A DNA stretch of 11,987 nucleotides from an uncultured Bacteroidota bacterium (lineage in GTDB: Bacteria; Bacteroidota; Bacteroidia; Bacteroidales; P3): the NCBI GenBank assembly GCA_900545215.1, contig UQXW01000056.1, forward strand, positions 1 to 11,987. Direction: 5' to 3'. Within the stretch, counting starts at the first letter, position 1. Each line of letters begins with the position of its first letter. The position numbers and the translations under genes are program-made. Positions 6,325 to 11,987 of this stretch are shown piece after piece. Below the pieces are notes generated by a model. It searched no databases and was not told where the DNA came from. It saw only the letters and a program-made list of their open reading frames with translations.

Positions 6325-7593
6325 TTATATCAATTCCATGCGGGAAGCGTCCTCTCTGATGAAGATAAACAGCAAAAAGGTGAACGCCCAAAGAGAAGAG
6401 CCTCCGTAACTTATGAAGGGTAAGGGTATGCCGATCACCGGTAAGATGCCGATGGTCATGCCGATGTTGACGAAGTAATGGAAGAATATGATGCTCGCTA
6501 CGCTGTATCCGTATATTCTTGCAAACTTGCTGCGTTGCCTTTCCGCCATTTTTACGAGCCTGATGCAGAGAAAGACGAACAGAAAAAGCGTCGTCGCACT
6601 GCCGAAAAAGCCCCATTCTTCGCCTATGGTACAGTAGATGAAGTCCGTGTCTTGCTCGGGTACGAAGTTGTACTTGGTCTGTGTCCCCTCCAAAAAGCCC
6701 TTGCCGAGAAGCCCGCCGCTACCGATTGCTATTTTGCTTTGGTTGACATTGTAGCCGACTCCTTTCAAATCCTGTTTCTTTCCCAACAAAACTTCTATCC
6801 GGTCTTTTTGATGTTGCTCCAAGCCTTTCTCGAATGCCACGTCGACTGCAAGGACTATCAATGATGATATGAGGAAAACGCCGAGAAAAATCCATATTTT
6901 CGTCTTGTGGGACTTCCTTTTCACAAAGAGCCATGCCCCGATGCAGAGGACAAAAAGCACTCCTATCAATATGTATTGATTTATCAGCAACGCGGCTACG
7001 AACAATAGTACGCATGCGGCTCCGAAAATAAGCACGTAACTCGATAGTCCTTCTCTGAATAAGGGAAGAAGGAAGCTGAAAAAGACCAATGCCGAACCGG
7101 TATCGTTTTGCAGCAGCACGAGTAACATGGGTATGGCGATGATTATTATTGCGAAGAGTTTTGTTTTCCACTGTTTGAAGTCTGCGTTTATGGAGGATAG
7201 GGTTTTGGATAATGCCAAGGCGGTTGCTCCTTTGGCGAATTCGGAGGGTTGAATGCCGAAATCGCCGACGCCGAACCATGATTTTGCACCCTTGGTTTCC
7301 GAGCCTATGAACAAAACGGCTATGAGCATGAAGATGAAAACGCCGTAAATCACATAGGCTGTCTGTGTAAAGAACTTGGGATCGAGTATAAGCACGAACA
7401 AAGCTATCAATAAGGCGGCTCCTATCCACAGGATTTGTTTGCCGTATCGGCAGGAGAAGTCGAAGATGATGCTGTGATCACCATCATAAACCGCCGCATA
7501 GATGTTCAACCAACCGAAGAAAATCAAGAGCAAATAAATTCCTATGACCGTCCAATCGAGATTATGTATCAGATTTTTGTTCCTTCTATCCAT
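6325..7593 (-). CDS. rodA: RodA, SEDS peptidoglycan glycosyltransferase
   Basis: This 422-residue polytopic membrane protein of the SEDS family polymerises lipid II into glycan strands for cell elongation, working with the transpeptidase PBP2. Hydrophobic segments run almost the whole length. Family motifs are GAKSWFGVGDFGIQPSEFAK (102-121), LLQNDTGSALVF (160-171), NQSKIAIGSGGLLGKGF (284-300), EQDTDFIYCTIGEEWG (313-328) and the C-terminal GIPLPFISYGGSS (388-400). D317 in the TDF motif corresponds to the essential aspartate of the family. RodA rather than FtsW is favoured by the pairing with PBP2. The ATG at 7593 lies 15 nt after the mrdA stop, so both are surely cotranscribed. FtsW, the division paralogue, is the only close alternative. 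Confidence 0.95.
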   Translation of the reverse strand: MDRRNKNLIHNLDWTVIGIYLLLIFFGWLNIYAAVYDGDHSIIFDFSCRYGKQILWIGAALLIALFVLILDPKFFTQTAYVIYGVFIFMLIAVLFIGSETKGAKSWFGVGDFGIQPSEFAKGATALALSKTLSSINADFKQWKTKLFAIIIIAIPMLLVLLQNDTGSALVFFSFLLPLFREGLSSYVLIFGAACVLLFVAALLINQYILIGVLFVLCIGAWLFVKRKSHKTKIWIFLGVFLISSLIVLAVDVAFEKGLEQHQKDRIEVLLGKKQDLKGVGYNVNQSKIAIGSGGLLGKGFLEGTQTKYNFVPEQDTDFIYCTIGEEWGFFGSATTLFLFVFLCIRLVKMAERQRSKFARIYGYSVASIIFFHYFVNIGMTIGILPVIGIPLPFISYGGSSLWAFTFLLFIFIREDASRMELI

Positions 7594-7608
7594 TCGAAGT
7601 TCGATTTC

Positions 7609-9474
7609 TTAGTTGTGTTTGTGTACTTTCTTCGGTTTTACTTTGCGAACGAGAGGAAGCGGTTGGCAGGGATTGGCTTCCATATATGTTTTTTCCATAT
7701 CCTTTCGTTCTACTTCGCCCTTCAAATACTTCTCTACTATGAGGCTTGCTATCGGTGCTGCCCATGTGCCTCCGCCTCCTCGGGCGTTTTCGATGTAAAC
7801 CGACACTGCTATTTTGGGGTTATTCATCGGTGCAAAGCAAATAAAAACCGAGTGATCTTCTCCTATATTCTCTGCCGTTCCGGTCTTGCCGCATACCGCT
7901 ATGTCATCTATCCTCGCCCGTCTTGCCGTTCCCCCGCCTTCATGAACGACACCCCACATGCCCTCCACAGCCAAATCCCAATAAGAAGAGGCGATAAGGC
8001 TGTAATGTTTTTGCGAATACTTGGTGAATTTCCGTTTTTTGTTCTCGTCGCCGTAACTTCTGACAAGATGCGGCGAAATATACCAACCTCGATTTGCGAC
8101 CAAGGCTGCGAAATTCGCCATTTGAAGAGGGATAACTCCGACTTCTCCCTGACCGATGGAGTTGGAGTATATCGTATAAAAGTTCCATCCGCTCGGATAC
8201 CATTTGTTGTAAAACGAAGTATCGGGAATAAAACCTTTCCTTGCATTAGGCAAATCTATATCCAAACGTATCCCGAAGCCCATTCGCTTTGCCGCTGCCG
8301 TCCAAAGGGATAAGCCGTACTTGCTGTCCACCTTTCCCGTTGCCGGATTCGTTTGCTGAACTACCCTTTGGAACACACGATAGAAGTAAGGGTTGCATGA
8401 CATCTTTATTGCGTCTCTGACGCAGGTTGCCGAGGGGTGATTATGGCAACCGACCAATCCTTTATCGCAAGCAAAGCCGGTATTCGGAGTGATTACTCCC
8501 ATATCCAAAGCTATCAAAGACTGTGCTATCTTGAAGATACTTCCCGGAGGATATTCCGCCATGAGAGCCCGATTGAACAACGGTTTGGATATATCTTCCG
8601 CCAATTCTTTGTAATTCCTGCCTCTAACTCTTCCGACCAAGAGGTTGGGATCGTAATACGGAGCGGAGACAAAACACAAGACCTCTCCCGTCTCGGGTTC
8701 TATCGCAACGATGCAACCTCTTTTGTTCGCCATTATCTGCTCAGCATATTTCTGCAACTCTATGTCTATTGTGCTGTACAGATTTTGACCTGCTATGGCT
8801 GCTGTATCGTATATACCGTCTTTGAAAGAACCTTTCTCCCTGTTGTGAACATCGACAAGCGTTATCTTGCTTCCCTTTCTTCCTCTCAACAACTCTTCGT
8901 ACGACTTTTCCAAGCCGCTCATGCCCACATAATCCCCTTTCTTGTAGTAAGGGTTCTTTTCTATCATCGCTTCGTTTACCTCTCCGATGTATCCCAACAC
9001 ATGACAAGCCACCGCTTCCGGATAATAACGTAAAGTTCTCGACTGTGCATAGAAACCTTCGTAAAGATAAATCTTCTCTTGTATCGGAGCGAAATCCTCT
9101 TTGCTGATTTGTTTCTCGAAAATAGAAGGAGCATACGGAGAATACTTCCTTGCCTTTTCCATTTTCCTTATGAAATCCTCCTTTGTTATCTTGAGGAGAC
9201 TGCAAAATTCCGTTGTATCGATATTCTTCACCTGACGAGGAATGACCATAAGGTCATAAACAGCTTCATTATAGACGAGCAATTTGCCGTTTCTGTCATA
9301 TATCAGTCCTCTTGCAGGGTATTGTGTACGATAACGCAAGGCATTACGATTGGCAAGCTCCGTATAAGAACTGTCGAATATTTGAAGGTAGGCGAGCCTT
9401 ATCAGATAAACCAAGCCGACCGCCACAAAAATTCCAATCACAACGTAACGTCTCGATGATAACGGATTTCTCAT
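7609..9474 (-). CDS. mrdA: Penicillin-binding protein 2 (elongation transpeptidase)
   Basis: A class B PBP of 621 residues that cross-links stem peptides during side-wall growth, anchored in the inner membrane with its body in the periplasm. Start at ATG 9474 (MRNPLSSRRYVVIG): the frame is open to a TTG at 9546, but that lies upstream of the likely transcription start. One membrane helix spans about residues 10-29. A dimerisation region follows with RNALRYRTQYPARGLIYDRNG, and then the transpeptidase: S-x-x-K as S312-I-F-K315 in PPGSIFK, S-x-N as S359-C-N361, and K-T-G at 530-532 in VCGKTGTAEN. The C-terminus is basic (KPKKVHKHN). It is the first gene of the mrdA-rodA pair. mreBCD, which often precede this pair in the phylum, are absent here. 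Confidence 0.96.
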   Translation of the reverse strand: MRNPLSSRRYVVIGIFVAVGLVYLIRLAYLQIFDSSYTELANRNALRYRTQYPARGLIYDRNGKLLVYNEAVYDLMVIPRQVKNIDTTEFCSLLKITKEDFIRKMEKARKYSPYAPSIFEKQISKEDFAPIQEKIYLYEGFYAQSRTLRYYPEAVACHVLGYIGEVNEAMIEKNPYYKKGDYVGMSGLEKSYEELLRGRKGSKITLVDVHNREKGSFKDGIYDTAAIAGQNLYSTIDIELQKYAEQIMANKRGCIVAIEPETGEVLCFVSAPYYDPNLLVGRVRGRNYKELAEDISKPLFNRALMAEYPPGSIFKIAQSLIALDMGVITPNTGFACDKGLVGCHNHPSATCVRDAIKMSCNPYFYRVFQRVVQQTNPATGKVDSKYGLSLWTAAAKRMGFGIRLDIDLPNARKGFIPDTSFYNKWYPSGWNFYTIYSNSIGQGEVGVIPLQMANFAALVANRGWYISPHLVRSYGDENKKRKFTKYSQKHYSLIASSYWDLAVEGMWGVVHEGGGTARRARIDDIAVCGKTGTAENIGEDHSVFICFAPMNNPKIAVSVYIENARGGGGTWAAPIASLIVEKYLKGEVERKDMEKTYMEANPCQPLPLVRKVKPKKVHKHN

Positions 9475-9511
9475 TTTTTCCTTGGCTCGTATATAATCGA
9501 AGTCTTTTTCA

Positions 9512-9519
9512 TACGTTTG
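9512..9519 (+). promoter_or_regulatory. -7 element for the LuxE-like gene
   Basis: TACGTTTG matches TAnnTTTG and would start transcription near 9526, about 20 nt before ATG 9546. No good -33 element is visible at 19-21 bp upstream. It abuts the -7 element of the opposite promoter. Confidence 0.45.
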
Positions 9520-9546
9520 CAAAATTACAACAAATATGGGTAGCAA
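9520..9546 (-). promoter_or_regulatory. mrdA-rodA promoter
   Basis: On the minus strand TAATTTTG (9520-9527) matches TAnnTTTG; the nearest TTG (9544-9546) is only 16 bp upstream, shorter than usual. The leader to ATG 9474 would be about 40 nt. The box begins at the base directly after the opposing -7 element. Confidence 0.45.
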
Positions 9547-10532
9547 TGGAAGAGATGAGAGAAAGAATATTCGATTTGCATTCCGAGGAAGACTTCGACA
9601 AACTATGCTTGGACATATTCCGATATCAATATCGGAACAATGATGTTTATTCCCGCTGGTGCGATTTGCTCGGAAGAGGAATCGGGCAAGTGAACCGCCG
9701 CGAGGATATTCCTTTTCTGCCGATAGGCTTTTTCAGAACACACAAGGTCATCAGTTTCAAAGGAGAACCCATAGCATTTTTCAAAAGTTCCGGCACCTCA
9801 TCTGCCTCTGTAAGCAGGCATTGGATAAGAACGTTCGACCTTTATGAAAAGAGTTTTCTTTCCAACTTCGAACAATTTTTCGGGAAAGCCGAAGACTATT
9901 GTTTCATCGCCCTGTTACCCAATTATCAGCAACAAGGAAATTCCTCCCTTGTCTATATGATGAAGGGACTTATAGCCCGAAGTAAATACTCCGAAAGCGG
10001 ATTTTATCCGCACGAAGTGGATAAAATTCGGGACTTGCTTTTGCGGAACGAAACCCTCGATATTCCGACAATCCTTTTCGGAGTCAGCTATGCCTTATTG
10101 GATTTGGCGGAAGCATACAGCTTCAACCTGCAACACACCACGGTGTTTGAAACCGGAGGAATGAAAGGACGTCGTAAAGAATTGCCGAAACAAGCACTGC
10201 ATAAAATCCTTTGCAAATTCTTCGGCGTGCAAAGCATCGCTTCCGAGTACGGAATGTGCGAACTTTTCTCGCAAGCTTATTCCAAGTCAGACGGTTTGTT
10301 CCGGTGTCCCAAACAAATGAAAGTAGAAATCAAGGAAGTAAACGACCCTTTCTCAGATTGTGCAACAGGTAAAACGGGAGTTATCAACATAACCGACCTT
10401 GCGAACGTGGACACATGCAGTTTCATTGCAACAGAGGACGTCGGCAGACTGCACGAAGACGGAAGTTTTGAAATATCCGGCCGATTGGACAATGCCGCAA
10501 TCAAAGGCTGCAATCTTATGTATGAACTTTGA
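9546..10532 (+). CDS. LuxE/PaaK-like adenylate-forming acyl-protein synthetase family protein
   Basis: A 328-residue soluble enzyme of the LuxE-type branch of adenylate-forming enzymes, related to phenylacetate-CoA ligases; members activate a carboxylic acid with ATP. Visible motifs are a P-loop-like FFKSSGTSSASVSRHW (78-93, family form SSGTTG), FETGGMKGRRKEL (201-213), SEYGMCELFSQAY (233-245, the YGMTE-type motif) and SGRLDNAAIKGCNLM at the end (311-325), resembling the GR.D hinge. The large C-terminal lid domain of full acyl-CoA synthetases is missing, as in LuxE. ATG 9546 is chosen because the frame further upstream overlaps mrdA on the other strand and precedes the predicted transcript start. 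The substrate is unknown; no lux genes, acyl carrier protein or pigment genes are near. Family call firm, role open. Confidence 0.85.
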   Translation: MEEMRERIFDLHSEEDFDKLCLDIFRYQYRNNDVYSRWCDLLGRGIGQVNRREDIPFLPIGFFRTHKVISFKGEPIAFFKSSGTSSASVSRHWIRTFDLYEKSFLSNFEQFFGKAEDYCFIALLPNYQQQGNSSLVYMMKGLIARSKYSESGFYPHEVDKIRDLLLRNETLDIPTILFGVSYALLDLAEAYSFNLQHTTVFETGGMKGRRKELPKQALHKILCKFFGVQSIASEYGMCELFSQAYSKSDGLFRCPKQMKVEIKEVNDPFSDCATGKTGVINITDLANVDTCSFIATEDVGRLHEDGSFEISGRLDNAAIKGCNLMYEL

Positions 10533-10947
10533 AAGCACCATTGACTTTCACGCTATCGGTAAGACGGCGTTTTCAATTTCGGACTTGGTATTTTGCCATG
10601 AAAAACCCTAATTTTCGACGTTCAGGAGGCAGAACACGATGAAAAATCAGCCGACATAGCATTCGAAACCAATGAATTACATACTGCATTTCGGCATTTT
10701 ACTATTGCAAATGGCGGAAAAACAGATTGAAAACCGCTCTTATACATATATATTGTTGTACAATCGAGAACCATTTCCATTGAAACAGCATCGATGCCTC
10801 CCAATTCAACCTCTTTCATAGATTATTGGAGGATATTGTTTGCACAATATATAGTATAACACCCAAAGCAACTAAGAAATCTGAACAAAAATCTCTTGGT
10901 GATATACAGTGAGTTGCATGATAGGTTTGAAAAAAGAGAGAAATATA
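10533..10947. other. Non-coding interval after the LuxE-like gene
   Basis: This AT-rich stretch holds no convincing gene. A 65-codon minus-strand frame (10622-10819) and a ~40-codon plus-strand frame over the same bases lack promoters and recognisable sequence. A 6-bp hairpin overlaps the LuxE-like stop (10530-10550). A 7-bp hairpin, ATATTGT-TTGC-ACAATAT, lies at 10833-10850. No terminator with a T-run is visible. Confidence 0.5.
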
Positions 10948-10979
10948 TTTTGTATGAAAGAGAAAAAGATGTATTTTTG
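10948..10979 (+). promoter_or_regulatory. Promoter of the small membrane protein gene
   Basis: TTTTG (10948-10952), exactly 19 bp, then TATTTTTG (10972-10979) is a perfect -33/-7 pair. Transcription would begin near 10986, about 20 nt before the GTG at 11006. This placement is the main argument that the GTG-started frame is the real gene, not the overlapping frame beginning at 10909, whose starts precede the transcript. Confidence 0.8.
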
Positions 10980-11005
10980 GGCTGCTAAATCAAAATTGTA
11001 TTATT

Positions 11006-11269
11006 GTGAAATCGGAAGACAAGGAATTGGAGAGGCAGTTGAGGGAAGCCAAAAAGACTATAAGGGTGTCTTTTATTATGGTTATTGTTCTTTCTTTTTG
11101 CCTTGTCGGATTTTCAGTGTGGTATTTCATGCGAGTCCAAAGGACGTGTCGAAATCAGGAAAAGATGGTGGAATGTCATAATAAAAACCTATGTGTCAAA
11201 CAACTCGGTAATGGCGATATAGAGTGCTGCGATTGCAAAGAGGTATTGCCAGAGGAAGAGGTAGAGTAA
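11006..11269 (+). CDS. Small single-span membrane protein with Cys-rich tail
   Basis: An 87-residue protein starting at GTG 11006 (MKSEDKELERQLREAKKTIR). It has three parts: a highly charged helical or coiled-coil N-terminus (residues 1-20), one strong membrane span (about 21-42, VSFIMVIVLSFCLVGFSVWYF), and a hydrophilic tail with six cysteines (CRNQEKMVEC, NLC, ECCDC) ending in an acidic EEEVE. The basic residues just before the span would place the N-terminus in the cytoplasm and the cysteine tail outside, where disulfides or metal binding are possible; this is inference. It stands alone between the LuxE-like gene and the rRNA operon under its own strong promoter. I do not recognise the family. 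No T-rich terminator follows, so transcripts might run toward the rRNA operon. Confidence 0.65.
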   Translation: MKSEDKELERQLREAKKTIRVSFIMVIVLSFCLVGFSVWYFMRVQRTCRNQEKMVECHNKNLCVKQLGNGDIECCDCKEVLPEEEVE

Positions 11270-11654
11270 AGACGCTCTGCCCGTGGAATACGGCAAAACA
11301 CGGTCGCTGTTGGCGGAATGGCGAGCCGATTGCAGTTGATATGATGATAGAAAAGCGGTATGGAGAACATATAATAGTATAGAGAATGTTGCAGGGTGTA
11401 CGAGTGGCGCATATTATGGTATGGAGAATATTGCATGGAGTAATGGAGCGACATAACGGCAGGAGAAAATGCGGAATGAAGAAGCGAAGAATTCCAAATA
11501 GAACATAGAAAACCTAGGGAATGGTAAGAAAAATCGGTTGAGGGATTGCTAGGAACCGACAGAAATGGCGATTGAGGCGGGGAATTGAGTAAAAAAATTT
11601 CTTAGTGGGTATCAATGCATTAAAGTATAATGAGAGAAAAAAGTTATTGAAACA
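11270..11654. other. Non-coding, purine-rich interval upstream of the rRNA operon
   Basis: About 385 bp without a supportable gene. The plus strand is rich in G and A, and minus-strand frames here read as Ser/Pro/Leu-rich low complexity typical of skew artefacts. It contains the degenerate 42-bp direct repeat and, close to the rRNA promoter, an A-rich run (about 11634-11642) that could act as an UP-like element. Confidence 0.5.
11368..11451. repeat. Degenerate 42-bp direct repeat, two copies
   Basis: 11368-11409 and 11410-11451 align without gaps at about three quarters of positions, best over the first 30 bases (CATATWATRGTATRGAGAAT). A further copy of the core GTATGGAGAA sits at 11358-11367. 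No coding role is apparent. Confidence 0.5.
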
Positions 11655-11686
11655 TTTGGTGGGAATTAGAAAAGGTAGTACTTTTG
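11655..11686 (+). promoter_or_regulatory. rRNA operon promoter
   Basis: TTTG (11655-11658), 20 bp, TACTTTTG (11679-11686) fits the Bacteroidetes consensus fully, with an A-rich run just upstream. The predicted start is near 11693, giving a ~224-nt leader before mature 16S. No second consensus promoter was found between here and 16S. Confidence 0.85.
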
Positions 11687-11692
11687 CAATCC

Positions 11693-11916
11693 CAAACGAC
11701 GAGGGAGTGAAGATGCGAGGAAGAGGAATGAAGAGAGGGAAGAAGGGGAGAGGTCGTGAGGGAGGAGAATAGATCTTTGAGAAAAATGGAACCAAGGTAG
11801 CGGACGGTTTAGAGATGTTTGGAGACATTGAAGAGCCGACCGGAGTAAGGTAAAGACGGACATTAAAGAAGACGAAGTCAATATCCTTGAAAGAGGAGAA
11901 GATAGAGGAAAGTAAT
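11693..11916 (+). other. rRNA operon leader, purine-rich, with boxA-like element
   Basis: This transcribed leader is strikingly purine-rich on the RNA strand, especially about 11694-11770, with repeated GGAG/GAGG words. GATCTTTGAGA (11772-11782) resembles the boxA antitermination element of rRNA leaders (core TCTTTRA), but this is a weak match. The pairing partner for the 16S processing stem would lie downstream of 16S, outside the window. Confidence 0.55.
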
Positions 11917-11987
11917 ACAATGAAGAGTTTGATCCTGGCTCAGGATGAACGCTAGCGGCAGGCTTAACACATGCAAGTCGAGGGGCA
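11917..11987 (+). rRNA. rrs: 16S ribosomal RNA, 5' end (partial)
   Basis: The universal 16S start AGAGTTTGATCCTGGCTCAG is at 11924-11943, followed by GATGAACGCTAGCGGCAGG and then CTTAACACATGCAAGTCGAG, a Bacteroidales-type 5' region. Alignment with E. coli numbering puts nucleotide 1 at about 11917. The gene runs off the right edge after ~71 nt, so species-level placement is not possible from it. Confidence 0.97.

Noticed and set aside
7435..8313. 292-codon plus-strand frame over the mrdA-rodA junction
   Set aside because: It is antisense to two clear genes and has no recognisable content.
9312..9545. N-terminal extension of the LuxE-like protein
   Set aside because: It overlaps mrdA antisense and precedes the predicted transcript start; the family sequence begins at MEEMRERIF.
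9475..9546. TTG-started 24-residue extension of PBP2
   Set aside because: It would begin upstream of the predicted promoter -7 box; ATG 9474 gives a normal PBP2 N-terminus.
10622..10819. 65-codon minus-strand ORF
   Set aside because: No promoter and no recognisable sequence, and a similar-length frame is open on the other strand; evidence is too thin to call.
10909..11181. 90-codon plus-strand ORF overlapping the small membrane protein
   Set aside because: Its first start codons precede the predicted transcript start, and its sequence lacks the clear span and charge pattern of the other frame.
11514..11920. Two minus-strand ORFs rich in Ser, Pro and Leu
   Set aside because: They are antisense to the purine-rich rRNA leader; the composition is a product of the skew.

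Overview
The window comes from a member of the Bacteroidota, most probably order Bacteroidales. The right edge holds the first ~70 nt of a 16S rRNA gene whose sequence (GATGAACGCTAGCGGCAGG, then CTTAACACATGCAAGTCGAG) is typical of that group. At least three promoters match the Bacteroidetes sigma-ABfr consensus (TTTG, 18-20 bp, TAnnTTTG), Shine-Dalgarno sequences are mostly absent in front of genes, and the proteins read like Bacteroidales orthologues. I see no phage, transposase, CRISPR array or defence system.

Left part (1-1900): the C-terminal half of hemW (+), cut off from the left edge by an in-frame TGA at 15-17; a non-coding stretch with seven 22-bp tandem repeat units (643-796); a convergent hairpin (873-907); and an unrecognised ~229-residue protein on the minus strand (969-1658, or longer). 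A tRNA-Gly(GCC) on the minus strand (1896-1968) has its own promoter and terminator.

Middle part (2020-6300), minus strand: mutS (867 aa) with a clear promoter, a 500-bp gap holding nested inverted repeats and a possible small ORF, then prfB (release factor 2). prfB carries an intact programmed +1 frameshift (AGGAGG, TGT, CTT TGA C). The correct gene therefore runs 5127-6210 and encodes 360 aa across two frames; a single-frame reading loses the first 25 residues.

Murein elongation pair (6325-9474), minus strand: mrdA (PBP2) and rodA, 15 nt apart. mreBCD does not precede them; instead a LuxE-like adenylate-forming enzyme (9546-10532, +) diverges, and the two candidate -7 elements abut with no base between them.

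Right part (10533-11987): mostly non-coding. A textbook promoter (10948-10979) drives an 87-aa, GTG-started, single-span membrane protein with a cysteine-rich tail (11006-11269). Then follow a degenerate 42-bp direct repeat, the rRNA operon promoter (11655-11686), a ~224-nt very purine-rich rRNA leader, and the 16S start. The genes are largely housekeeping. The most notable points are the prfB recoding site in a phylum that hardly uses Shine-Dalgarno initiation, the hemW stop codon, the 22-bp minisatellite, the abutting divergent promoters and the small cysteine-rich membrane protein.
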